In this document: one piece after another, positions 12,063-24,000 of the stretch
How positions within the stretch are numbered: position 1 is the first letter of the stretch
Layout of the letters: each line of letters begins with the position of its first letter
Origin: Arachnopeziza araneosa
Taxonomy: Eukaryota; Ascomycota; Leotiomycetes; Helotiales; Arachnopezizaceae
NCBI GenBank assembly: GCA_003988855.1
Contig: QYAI01000090.1
Location: 62,001-126,000, forward strand
Direction of reading: 5' to 3'
Length of the DNA stretch: 64,000 bases
The notes under the pieces: generated by a model
The model's input: the letters and a program-made list of their open reading frames with translations, nothing else
Databases searched by the model: none
Told to the model about the DNA's origin: nothing
Position numbers and translations under genes: made by a program

Positions 12063-13988
12063 ATGGAGAAATCCAAGACTTCGGATGCGTTGCCTCGCAA
12101 ACTACACAGCGCTGCCTCGTCGCCTTCTGCACAGTCCAGTCCGACGGAAAAATACGAGACGATTTATTCTATCCAAGAATCAGATACCTTTTACAGCAAA
12201 CAAGATGTGGAACTTGGGACCAAATTCGATAGGAAGCGTCAACTTCGCAGACTCATTATTTCAGGGTCACTAAGGTTTTTCCTCACGATCGGACTGATCG
12301 CAAGTCTCTATGGAACCTTTATTCATTTTCAAACACATGGGCTTATCGAACCTCGATCCAAGAGAATCTTCAACTTTCTGGTGACGGGACTGAGCATGCT
12401 GCTGGGAATTGCAATCGCTAGTAGCTTTAAGAGTATTGCCACGAATCTACGTTGGTGGATATTGAGCAGATGCAAACGGCCGATTGAAGAAGTGAGTTGG
12501 TTTGGTAACCCCTATTTGTCAGGTCTAATTGAAACAGGTTAATGGTATTTTGGCTTGTCACAGCTTGACAGAGGTTGCTAAGCTGGCTTTCGGATCTGCT
12601 AGAAGGAGGAATATTAGGCTCGCAGCTGGATGCTGTCTTTGGTTGTTATTGAATCTTGTCAGTCCTATCAAAACACGTCCACTTTCAGATACTGAGACTG
12701 ACTATTTCGTAGACAACCCAGGCCGCAGTAGCATCGCTTGGATTAACCTATAATCTTAATCAGGCTTCTCAAGCTGATCCGACCCATCCTGTTCCGGGAA
12801 ATGTCAGTTTTACCAATATGACTCTGTCGTTTGCAAGAGCAGATGACGATGATAATTTTGACACTCTATCCTCAAGTCAGTTAGCAGCGCATACGGTAAA
12901 GTTTCTTTGATGGCTATGAAGAAAGTCTGCTAATGATTCAGTTTGGTGAAAATGCCCTGCAGTATGACAACCTGCCCACATCATTTTTGAGTGATATTCC
13001 GTACCTTTCATCATTCTATGGTCCAGTCACTTGGACTTATCCAAACGGGACCACCTACCAATACTTCTTCCAAGAGTCCCAATACAACGCACCGTCCCAA
13101 ACAAATACCGCGAATTTTTATAGCAACCGTAGCATCATTGCCTCTACCGTCTGCGTTTCTGAGTCAGAAGCAGACTATCTATCCACCTCACCATCTAGCC
13201 AAGCTTCTAACTCCTCCTTTCTCGCGGAATCAACCACATTCTACACATCCCCCAGCGAGAGTTGCGGTCCACGCTGCGCCATCATCAATGCTACGGAGAG
13301 CAACAATACCGAACCGAACTCGGGATGGGTGTACACGTGCAACGTAACCGTGAGCCCAGTTTTCAACGCATCTGTACCTGAGCACCGCGTTTCAGACAGC
13401 AATGCTGCTATGGCTGCTGCCGCAATCGCACTGCAAGGTTATCAGACGCCTAATTCTGACTCCATTGCTATCCAAGCGCAGATCTTCCCCGAGCAATCCG
13501 TGTACGGCCAGTTCCTGAATGGTAATACCACTGCCATGGCAGGTAAACTAAGCGCTTTTACGATCGGTGTCTTCGCTTCAGCAGATCAAACACTTCAACC
13601 CACCTATGACCCTATATCCGGGTTTCTCCCAAATCAGGGCCTGGAGCTTGATATCCAGGACCGGAGATACATGTGGGTTATCTTTGGAGGCATCGCAGGA
13701 GCCCATCTGTTCTTGTTTATTGTGAGCGTCTATGTGGCTAATAAAGTGATTATGATTGATGATAATGCTCTGGCTGTCGCGTTGTTGCTGAGAACTGTGG
13801 CGGAAGACTTTGCTGAGAAGGGATGCTTGCTTGATGACAAGGAGAGAGAAAGAAGGGGCAGAGATTACGAGATCATTTATGCGCCGAGGCTAAGTGAAAA
13901 GAAGGGTGGAGCGAGAGTGCTAGAGATTAGTAGGCTCGGGGAAGGTGCAAAGGACCCGAGGGCTTGGGAGGGCTATTACGATTCATGA
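12063..13988 (+). CDS. Fungal multi-pass membrane protein, four exons
   Basis: Reconstructed as 592 residues from exons 12063-12491, 12538-12657, 12713-12895 and 12942-13988. All introns are phase 0 and 46-55 nt long; donors are GTGAGT, GTCAGT and GTAAAG, and CTAATT/CTAATG branch-like motifs precede two acceptors. Hydrophobic helices are visible near residues 65-88, 101-122, 168-195 (ending TTQAAVASLGLTYNL) and 488-512 (MWVIFGGIAGAHLFLFIV). Between the third and fourth lies a roughly 290-residue segment rich in Asn, Ser and Thr with many N-glycosylation sequons and several Cys, probably luminal or extracellular. The last 80 residues are charged and probably cytosolic. It resembles a family of large uncharacterised ascomycete membrane proteins with the TQAAVA-LGLTY motif. 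No function is assigned. Confidence 0.82.
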
Positions 13989-14884
13989 AATTCGGAGTTT
14001 TGGGTATAGACTAAAACATGTAGAATATAAATGGCAACATAATATGAGAACCTTATGACACAATCTTCATAGAAAAATAAGTTCTGCGTGACGTTCAAAA
14101 CAAGGCGCTATTCAGAGTAGAGAGGGTTTATGAAAGAAATATATTTTTAACAGACTGAACTAAATATCATATCAGTATCTCGACAATAGTCTCAGATTTA
14201 GGACAGCTCTGAAATGCAGCTCAAAGTTTTAGGTCTTCCGACCACATCACGTCCCACTCCAGAGACTGAGAATCCTTCTTCCGTACCACTACCATTCAGC
14301 ACTCTCGCAACACGAGACAAGAAATACATGTTGATAGTTGGTATAAAATGGCATTCAGATATAAAAGTACCTCTCAGCTCGCCGGCACATGTGTTTGTAA
14401 ATCGCTTCCCAGATGTTGCTCTTGAAGAATGGTGTCTTGTTCATATCTCGAGGGAATTCCGAAGTTGTTATTTTTAAAGAGAATGTTTTTAGGCGATGTA
14501 TATTATGATTTGGTAACTTGGTGATTCAAGTCATTTTGAAATCAAAAGGCAAGTCCAGCATCGGGAATCTCGAGTGGGGGCTACTTGAGATTACCCCACT
14601 TAAGAATTGCCCCACTCTTGATATGGGTGCTTGATGGTGGGAAAACCAAAACTCTTTTGGTCCCGTTACATTGGAGAGATATTAACCAGAATCTTGTGAA
14701 TCTTAATCTCAAACGAATATGTCCCGAAGGATAGGTGGCTGCCTCCGAGATATTTTCTGGTTGTAGAAATAAGTTGTTCTTCTTTCAAGGCCTTTTATGA
14801 TTGGCTCGCCGATACCTACCCTCTGACTTTTAAAAATGTGACATAATGTTAAATAAGCTATTCTGCCCAATCATTGGAATGCAT
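13989..14884. other. Intergenic, nothing recognised
   Basis: About 900 bp of AT-rich DNA between the membrane protein gene and the tRNA gene. The only open frame of note (14214-14477 plus, 87 codons) has no motif and is probably chance. Confidence 0.5.
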
Positions 14885-14979
14885 GGTCGGGTGGTGTAGT
14901 TGGTTATCACATCTCGTTAACAGTCTTACAACTTTAACATTTTCCGAGAAGGTCCTGGGATCGAGCCCCAGCCTGATCA
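14885..14979 (+). tRNA. tRNA-Val (AAC) with a 21-nt intron
   Basis: The acceptor stem GGTCGGG pairs with CCTGATC (two G-T pairs), followed by discriminator A at 14979. The A box TGGTGTAGTTG matches TRGYNNARNNG and the B box GATCGAGCC matches GWTCRANNC. The anticodon stem TCTCG pairs with CGAGA and the loop begins TTAACA, giving anticodon AAC at 14919-14921, i.e. valine. An intron of 21 nt (14923-14943) sits in the canonical place, one base after the anticodon. The T stem CTGGG pairs with CCCAG. The T loop reads ATCGAGC, with A rather than T at position 54, which still fits the B box. No CCA is encoded, as expected in a eukaryotic nuclear gene. Confidence 0.9.
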
Positions 14980-15194
14980 ATTCCATTTTTGCAAAACGAG
15001 GGACATTTTTTTTTTTTTTGGGAAGTCACAGTGAGACACCAGGGATTTTTTGAGGTAAAACAATTTTTTTCAATTGAAACCTATCGCGAAAAAATACGCG
15101 CTCATATTTTAGGTGCTTTTACATGCGGGCTGAAGCTCGCCATGGACAGAAAACAAGGGTATATGAACTCCTTTCGCCAAGATTATTCAACTCA

Positions 15195-16460
15195 TTAATA
15201 TAGACTTCCTACGCCATTCTCGAGATCATATGTGGATGGATTGCCGGGGCCCGATTCAGCGCTGGACTTCTTCGGTAAACCTCTTAATGCCGTCTCTGAA
15301 GATTCACCGTGGAGAGTCATTACCTGGCCTACATTGGGTAAACGTGCACCCTGCGATGAGGATTCCCAATTGAAGTCGACTCCAAGGGCGACCAGTAGTT
15401 TCTGGAACGGGGATTTCAAGCAAGGTAGGCAGGCAGCGGTTGACCCGATCAGTAGCTCGACAGTGCTCAAGGTCGAAATCGTGAAGCCTACGTACATTCC
15501 ACTCCTGTTACCGACCCATTCTTTGATGATGATGAACTTGATGATCGAGGCGGCTCCAGCTGTCAACCCAACAGCCATCAGCACTGAGATCAAAACCTTT
15601 TCAGCGAAAGGTCTTCGGAGAGTGACGAGGAAAGTCAAGGGGTATATGGAAAGCGCAAGGTCCGTTGCGATGCTGAAGCCTCCTACGGTATTTGATATGG
15701 CCTGGACTGAACTTGGTGCGATACATTTTGCGCCTAAAATAGTGGGCTCCCAAACAGCTTTGAGCGGTATGCACTATCGAGAGATTTAATATGTGATTTT
15801 ACTTGTCATATGGAGAAGGACAGGAGCTGGACGGAGCTAGGTCCCCAAGAAAGTGCTTAAAAGCATGTAGGGGAGCTACTGAGATAACCAACAAGGCTCC
15901 AGCTCTTGGAATGGAAAGGAGCAAATATGCATGTGAAAAGCTTACCTGAACAAGGCAGAAGATGCTCGATGAGATCATTACGAATGCGATCAATCCTATC
16001 AGGACCTGTAGAGCCACTCTCCAGATACCTCTTTGAGAGAAGCGTAACATGAGGCAAGCTACACTGATCTTGATACAACCAACCGCAATGGCCCAGATTG
16101 GAACGCTAATGACGCCCACCTCGATTGTGAGCTCAGCTCTTACTAGCGTCGTGGTGGATTTGGATGAATCCAGCGCCCAGGTAATTGCAGTCATCAGTAA
16201 AATCCATTCCGCGGTCGCAAATATCTGTCATATTTTAGCTCGGATGGTCACTCAAATTATACATGTACTGTACTTACAAACCCAACAATCATGAAGCCGT
16301 CGTCCCATCCAAAGCGGGCCCCAGATCGATAATATTTGATGGAGATCCTAGTGACCAGCGTCACTAGCGCGAAAAAGTACAGTGGCACGGTGATTCCGAC
16401 AAAAACTTTGGCTGCATCATGTGCAGCCTTATCTACGGGAACTTGGCCAGAGTCTGCCAT
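15195..16460 (-). CDS. Fungal rhodopsin-family seven-helix protein (PTH11/SAT4-like)
   Basis: A predicted integral membrane protein of 346 residues. Exons on the minus strand are 16460-16278, 16224-15946 and 15773-15195, all phase 0. Donors are GTAAGT and GTAAGC, and acceptors ACAG and ATAG. Seven hydrophobic helices are visible in order: VFVGITVPLYFFALVTLV; the FGWDDGFMIVGF region continuing into exon 2; VISVPIWAIAVGCIKISV; VLIGLIAFVMISSSIFCLV; FSIATDLALSIYPLTFLV; ISVLMAVGLTAGAASIIKF; and the helix after GNRSGMYVG. The WDD motif after helix 1, the single Cys residues around helices 3 and 4 and the short helix-5 loop fit the fungal rhodopsin-like family (Pfam Fung_rhodopsin) of uncharacterised plasma-membrane proteins related to PTH11 receptors. 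It has no CFEM domain. Function unknown. Confidence 0.88.
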
Positions 16461-18274
16461 GATGAAGTAGACTGCTCATGGAATAAGAGCAGAGTTTAGG
16501 AAGAAGTTTGTTTTGAAAACCTTGGATAAGAATACCAACGAGATGACGAGTACTCCCGGTAGAATCGACGGCTTCCGGCTCCTACTTAATAGCTCTCCAC
16601 CCCAGAGTCTCGGGCTGAGCCGAGTATCGGCTATAGAAACACAGACTGCAATGGCACATTGGCGTCGGGGACATCGATGCACCCTGCCCTTAAAGAGGAA
16701 CTGAACCCGAGCAATCGAATCTCGGCATATTAGACAAGGAGACCACCCCCGGTTGGTTCGGTTACACGTATTATCATCTCTTGAATGTGGTACGGCAACT
16801 GAGCTGGAATCTGGGCATACACTCAGGCCACGAGATTGCCAACTACACGTCATGCTAGGTCCAAGGCCCGTGAAGATGGGCGCTGGAACGCACGAGGCTC
16901 GGGCTAAATAGAGCTTCGCGAGGATGTGGGTGGAATCCGCTGCCCTGAGCGTGAGCTTATCTGCTCTCCTTAAGGTTTTAGGTTATCACGCGGGGTGCTG
17001 GCTGCAAGCTTTCTTCTGGGGGAACTGTTGCACGGGTTGCCCGCATGTTGAAAGGATTTCACCGAGGATTTGGATGCTTATGCCTTTCTCTTCTGTAGTG
17101 GTGGTGTTTGGGTCTTAGTTGTGACAGCTGGATGGGTTCAAGCTGTTAACCGTGTTCCGGATAAGGGGCTCTTGGGTATACGGGAAATAATATCTGCGTC
17201 GGGATAAAGCAGGATTTAAGTGCGGTATCCGAAGTCGGCCAGCATCCGAAGTGACTTGTGTACATCCGTACAATTATTCGGCGGACATCATGGATATGGT
17301 ACCAGTAGTGTTTTCGGAGGTTCGGTGATCTTCGTATGGACCTTGACAGCTCGTTAGCGATTGCTCTACTGGGAAGCTAGTCCGGTGCCAGCTTGGCTAA
17401 TTAATCCGAGCCACTTAGTAAGGATTTGTGCAAGAGTTCGTTTATGCCCATGAGGATTAGAGTGTAATCCTAGCCAATAGTGATATCGAAAGCACGTCTT
17501 ACTTACAGCTTCGCCATCTCGTCCGTGCACGCAGCATCGCCACCCTTAAGGACAAGTCACTGGCTGAGCCACTGTGTCAAAGCGTGCTGCGAGAAGCTTT
17601 TTTATGCAGCGTGCTGGGGGGAATGCGTGCAGTTCCAAAGAGAATATTTAGAATAAATGTTTATCATCTTGTTATGAAATGATGTAATAGATGCTGAACA
17701 GATAAAAGGGAAAGTTCTCTTATTGTGGTAAGCCAAATACCCAGAACTATACCATCATGCGAACCGATTTAAGGTTGTTGGCATACAGGGCATATCATGC
17801 GATGCAGGGTGCTGAAGCGGATAGTTTTGGGTCCCGGAGAGCCACCTTTTAATCGTGAGATGTCAATACGATGTATCATTATAGGCCCAGCCGCTTCAGA
17901 TATATGCTGGCTGCTGACAGCTGACATGAGACATGGAGAATCACATGACAATCCAACACGTGCAAAGGGATGGATCAAGTCTCCACTCGGGTCCTCCGGT
18001 CGCTCTTAGAAACGGAGCTCGAGCGGTGATTATCAACCTGTCAAAATCTCATCGTTCTCATCTCCCTGTCCCTGAGTATTATACCAGATGTAACTGTAAC
18101 ATCAGTCAAGGGTTGGGATTGCCAGTAAACCACAAATCTTGCACTTGTTTCAGCAGAATAAGAACGGACGTTTTCTTGATCACCGAGTAATTCCTCAAAG
18201 CGCCTTCATTCTTTCAGTCCCGCGCAGGTATATATACGGAATTACATCAAAGCTCGCCTTTTCCAACCAGAGCA
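16461..18274. other. Intergenic, no gene recognised
   Basis: About 1.8 kb with only short open frames on both strands and no motif. It includes the promoter of the rhodopsin-family gene at its left end. Nothing else is supported. Confidence 0.5.
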
Positions 18275-19976
18275 CTATGGCCGCAGAAGTGTCATCGTCC
18301 GACTTCGCATAAACCCTACAACGAGATTCCAATATTCCCTCAATACATCCCTCACATCCTTTCCTTCCTCCAAAAACTTTGCATCTGCTACCGCATTGTC
18401 GAAACCGCTTAGCTGTTGAAGCAACTCCTGCAGCTTTGCGTCCATCTCAATCATGGCCGCGCTGGCCAACTGTATCCTCCAGTGATAGCCGGTCAATTAC
18501 CAGACCTTGATCTTTCTCCAGTTGAAGATGATCCACCGCCATCCCAGCTGGCGATATCAGTACCTCCACTCCCCCAGTTTGCCCCGTTTTGCATGGGGAA
18601 GTTCGTCATAGCGTTGAGTGGCAAGGGGAGCCATCATGTCTTCAAGCTTGCTAAGATCTATTATTGGTAAGAAGTCGGCGCATCTGGCAATGTGAACATG
18701 GAGTTGAGTAGCTATGTTTGACAACGCTATCCGGAGTTTTTCCTCTAAGGGTGTGGACCAGGGGGACACGAACTGCTGCGGAGAAATACTCTTTAAGCGT
18801 GCGTTTCTGTCCGACAATTCTTTTTTTGCTGCTAAGTAGCAGAGAAATTGATTCCCTTGGCCCTTGGGTGCTACGAAATGATTGGAGGGTCCGATTCCAA
18901 TCTTCTCCGATGCGTCTTCCGCCCTTGTCACTATCAATAGTCGGCATTTTGCCAATCAAATAATGATTGAGATAGAAGAAAGTATGCTCACGCTTTTTCT
19001 GCATTCTCCTACAAGTATCGAAGGCTCGGTGGCATATCACCGATGGAATTCCCGTAAGCAGCATGTTTAGCAGCCAAGTATTTCAGCTCTCCAAAAGTCT
19101 TGAAAAAGACAAATGCTTGCCGAATAGATTCGATAGACTCAGAAGCTTTTAGTGTCCCACCATCACTCTTACATCTTTTCCACCAACGTCCAACCCCTTG
19201 AACCCTCTTAAAATCCCCATATCCAGAATCGAAAAATGCAAGTACGGGCTTTGCAGGTGTCCAAGCGCTCTCATCCAGGGGCCTCAAGCTTCTACCGGAC
19301 CGGATAATCTTCTCCCTACCTCTCTCCACCTTTTCATGCGCTGGTGTCATCATGTGAGAGAATAGGGCTGTGAACCAATGCTTCGAGCGCGGATCATATT
19401 GCGCAAATCCACGTCTCTGCAGAAAGGTAGTTCATGGAACCAAGATGGTTGACAAATGAGAGGAGTTCTGTTTTCAGCAAGAGAAATGTTGAGATCTCTG
19501 TGGAGGTAGGCACAGAAGGTGATCAGAGCACAACACAGGATGAAGTCGAGGATTTGCCATTTTGAGTACGAAAATCCCCATTGGAAGTCCCAAACCTCGT
19601 TACCATTGTGATCTTCGCTAGTGAGGATGGCTGGTATCAACGATGGTAGCGGTCTAGCGATCTCATCTACCAGAGGTCTGGTCTCACTCTTTGGCGGACG
19701 CCCATCTACCAACCATCCATAGAAAAGAATCGTTTCGTAACCAAGTTTATAATACCAGCCGCGTGTAATCTTTTGTGCTCTCCCTCCTAGCGAAGATCGT
19801 GCTGTCGTAGAATACCTGCCTCCTAGCCCAGACCGTATTTCTGATGAGAAATAATTGCCGCGCCTGACCGGCCCCTCTCCAATGCTAATCTGTGTTGTTT
19901 CCGTGTGGAAGCTTTCGAAACCGGTAGAGTCATCATCAGAATCCAAAGATCCTGGCTGGGAATTTCTGTTTGCCAT
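18275..19976 (-). pseudogene. Broken gene for an unknown single-helix protein
   Basis: Minus-strand coding DNA starts at ATG 19976 (MANRNSQPGSLDSDDD). It includes one hydrophobic helix (ILDFILCCALITFCAYL) and ends at TAA 18275. The pieces share one continuous logic but are broken twice. Near 19400 the frame shifts: the reading ending HELPFC continues in another frame as GFAQYDPRSKHWFTALF, and no GT-AG intron of suitable phase bridges the change. At 19009-19011 an in-frame TAG interrupts the sequence. Beyond it two introns fit well: 18991-18924 (donor GTGAGC) and 18563-18477 (donor GTACTG). They lead to the amphipathic, coiled-coil-like C-terminus containing LQELLQQLSGFDNAVADA. The family is not recognised. 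Sequencing error could explain one lesion, hardly both. Two separate short genes are a less likely alternative. Confidence 0.6.
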
Positions 19977-21082
19977 TTCGGCAGGAGAGTTTGGATTTGT
20001 GAGATTCGGGGAGTGGCAGGTTGACGTCGAGCTGTAGGTAAAGGGGTGTGCCTTTCACTCGACATTTCTGCTGTTTTTGGGAATTTGCTTTGTTGTAGAG
20101 TTAGCATTGACGTTTCTTTATACTCGCTCTCGATGCGGAAATTGGATTTTTGTTTGTTGAGCTACGAGTAGAGATAGACGAAAGTTCGTTTCCGGCTTCC
20201 CCTTTCAAGAGTTTCCTTGTGTCACGGAAAATGGCCCCTGGACGCATAAAAGTGACGACTGGCGCTGCGGCTAGTCGTTTCTTCTTCCTATCCCTGGTAA
20301 GTATTGCTCATATCATCCAGTGTTATTTCGATACTTATACCTCATACATTAGAAATCTTGTATGCACTTCGCACGTGGTCACCAAACGGACCGGACCATT
20401 CGTCAATTAGTCAATTCATGAAAAATATAGTAGTTTATAGACAGTACCACTATTTCTGAATGATGATTGATCGTTTTTCTGACTTTTGAATCGAATCATA
20501 CAACTAGACAGGAGCTATGACCCTAAACAACCCCTGAAAACCCCCTGAATAGCACCCCCCTCCTCATGATTCATTCAGCAAGTATTCAATATACTTTTAC
20601 TAGCAGCAATATCCAGCATCATGTTTTGAGCCCTACTTCTTTCGAATCGAAACACTCAAAATAAAGCGTTATTATTTCCGTGCGACGCTCTTCGGGACCG
20701 TTCGTTTTATGTACCATCAATCATAAATAATGGTGCGGCGAATGAACAGGTACTGTTGTTTATATAAGAAGTGACGATTGTTCACGATCAGCAATATTGA
20801 CAAATGCTCCGGTCCAGATCGAAAAAAGCTCCAGAACAACACGTGCCTCTTGCCTACCTACCTACTTTAATGGTAAAAATTTCTGTCCTTGTTACAGCGA
20901 GATAATTTTCAGGATACATGAACACTCCCTAAATGATATAGCTTGAAGAAACTGTCATCTATTGTATGCGATTTGCACGTGGTTGCAGACAAGGTAGTGA
21001 GATGGGTATAAGATATCAGATTAATCATTTCTTGTTGAGATAATACATTTTATCCACACTCCTCCGGTGCAAGAATGAAGCC
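19977..21082. other. Intergenic, nothing recognised
   Basis: About 1.1 kb separating the broken gene from the giant-protein block. It is AT-rich in its second half, contains a CCTACCTACCTAC tract near 20860, and has no open frame resembling a gene. Confidence 0.5.
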
Positions 21083-24000
21083 CTAAGTACCACCCGGCAC
21101 GGTCGGCTGAACAAGCGGCCTTGCAAGCTGCAAATACCCCTCCACAAACGTGTACGGCGCCGGGTCCAGCCTCAGATGCCCATCCTCGGCACCGACAGAG
21201 AGGGCATTGTACTGGGTCTGCTGCGTAACGACACCTTTGTCGTCGGTGGTGGTTGTAAAGTACGGCTGTAGCCAGTTCCACATGCCCTTGCCGCCGGCGA
21301 TCGGGAGCTTGATGGGGTCATCGTCGACGGTGGTGGAGGCGGGGTTGTTATACCACGAGTCCGGCTTGAGGGGATGGCCGACGTCGTATGTTTTGGGGAC
21401 GTCGAGCGGTACGAGGAGCGGACCCATGATGAAGAATGCGGCTGTGGGGGAAAGGAAGATGTCAGTAATCGACTCATATGTTTGAGGTCAGCAGCCACGA
21501 AGTTCTCGAGGTCAAGATCAAAGGAAATTATATACAGAACTGAGAATTCTTGAATTCTGCTTCTGGAGAAGAATTGAGGTGGGAGAGTGGGGTGCCACGG
21601 GGGCTAAATGAAAGACTTACTCATGTTCTTGAGAGCATTTTGAATCGTCCAAGAAGCCAACTGTAAGCTTTTGACTGGCAGAATGCCACTGTACAGGTGG
21701 ATTGGCGTGTAAGGGTCGATCAACAAAGTCTTCACCATCAACTGAGATGTATGCTGCCGCGTAAAAGACTCCGCATCAGTCGCCGAGTCTGGGTGAAGGA
21801 AATACGGTGTCAGTGTCGGGTATTTGGCGGGATCGATCAAGGTACTAATTCCTTTTGTCACGTCCGACTCTGAATACGCCCAGAACTTGTTGTAGTCAGT
21901 GGTGGTTGACGATGTGGGATCGTCTTTAGCGATGGTGTTGACATTATCAGTGTCCCAGTAAGCGACCACGCCATCAAAGGGACGTTCAGCATCGCCAATC
22001 TTGACCTTGAAATGATAGTTTTCCATGTTTGCCTCCGCTTGTGTGCGTAGAGGATCGATGGTGGCGTTTGGGTCAGGATTTGGAGGTGCTGGTAAAGTGT
22101 ATTGTCTCCAATATGGTGCTTCAGCAAGTTCAATGCTCCAGCCTGCGTTTACCAAGGCCAGCGGTTTACCCACAATAGCATTAGCATATACTGCGTAATC
22201 TGATGGTGGAAATGGCATGGTTGGGATCGCTGCTCTGACAATGTCCCATAACGCTTTCAGATAATTTGCTCCAGCATTGTTGAGCTGTTCTCCCATTTTG
22301 GCGATCAGTTGGTCAAGTTCGGCCGTGACACCGGTCTTTGATGGTGGAGGAGGGTCAAACGGCAGCCATTTCAACGACTCAATAGTTCCAGTTGGTCCGC
22401 CAAATTGCCGGGATGTGTAGTATGTCCCATCTGCAGTAAAGAATTGAAGTGCTGAATCAGCATAATTGACAATGACCCCTACGTGATTGTTAGTGATGAC
22501 TCAACAAGTAGCAGCAAGCATGATGAACAAAGTAACTCACAGCCAAAGATAGGATTCTCCCAATCAGTGCATGGCAGCCACCAAGATGAAGTATCCTGGC
22601 CCATGACTCTCTTTAAGAACGATGCATTAACTCGTGCGTTTTGATTGATGGAGGGCTGAAGCTGTATGAAAGGGGTCATCGGTACGCCGGACGCTGTTAC
22701 CGCATCGTGAGTACTCTGGCTCGTATACACTGTGTTGAGCGAGCCATTGAATACGCTTGGGATCAATTGTTCCGAGAGACAAGGATAGATGAAATCAAGT
22801 TCATCTACTGGAGGGGAGCCTCCATCAACTGGTCGCTGCTTTCGCCTTGGGAAGGGACATGCTATTGCCTGGCCGAATTTATCCACGATCACCAGGTTGG
22901 TAATGGCTGGAGGCCAACATGTTAGCGTTTCACAGACTATGTTGTTGCAGCTCAAAACTTACCAAATTGTCCATGTTGAACCCCTTTGAATGGGACAGGA
23001 GATGCGTCGGGGGCATCAAAGTTCATCAAAGTGCCATAAGGCGTACGACCCGACTGTCCAGAGATGAGGGTAAAGTCATCCAGTATCATGTTAATATCTT
23101 TGGCCGCTGTGACTGCTGCCTGCATTGGTTGCGGTATATCACCTTGTTTGCGCACATTTGGTTTCACGTGCTGCCCCTTGGCCATAGTCAACAGAGCATC
23201 AGTCAAACCATCCATTTCACCGCTGACAAACTTTAGGGCTTGTGCACCCGCTTTAAGTGTATTTCGGGCCGTCAAGTCTTTCAACGAAGGCGGGAGAGAA
23301 TCGGTTGGCGTACCGTCGAGTACCTGGGCCACGACGGCGCCCAGCGCAAATGATGGCTGAGGGAGGATGAGCATCCGACCAGAGATTGGTCTACGATCTT
23401 GAACAGGTCCTGCCAATTTTGACAAGTCAACTGGGTTGATATAGGTCACTTGTTTGTGATTGCTGCTCGCGAGAGCGCTGTTCGCCAGCTGGAGGTCCCA
23501 ATTTTCTGGGGTCCAATCAATATGATGATATATGCCTTCCCACTCAACGAACTGAGGTTTGAATGGCTGACCTGTCCATTCACGATGTCCATTTCGAGTT
23601 AGTGATGGTTGAAAGCCGCGAGATGCTTCTGTTAGGAGGCGAGTTAAGGTCTGTGACAGAGGCGTTGTATCCGCATCTGGGCCAGAGCCGGTCGTGGCCG
23701 AGAACCTCGCATGGTCTTGCAGCAAATTGATGCAAGCAGTGATATCCGGTCGATTTGTTTGAGATCCTGTGGAGGTCACTTTATCGGAGAATCGAGTTGG
23801 CGTGTCGTTCAGAAAATCAGGATCCCATCCGGCGTCGATACCTGCAAGGCACAACGTTGGATCCTTTCTTTGATAAAAAGGGTCTTGGGCCACTTTCTTA
23901 ACGGCTACCAGTAGAGTAATAGGGTCGATGTTCTGGCTTTGTATATCGTTGACCAAGGTCTGGAGCTTACCGGCTTCAGTGCGTAACAAAGGGACTCGTG

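Noticed and set aside
15232..15789. 185-codon plus-strand frame antisense to the rhodopsin-family gene
   Set aside because: The minus strand gives a clean seven-helix protein with good splice sites, so this is a shadow.
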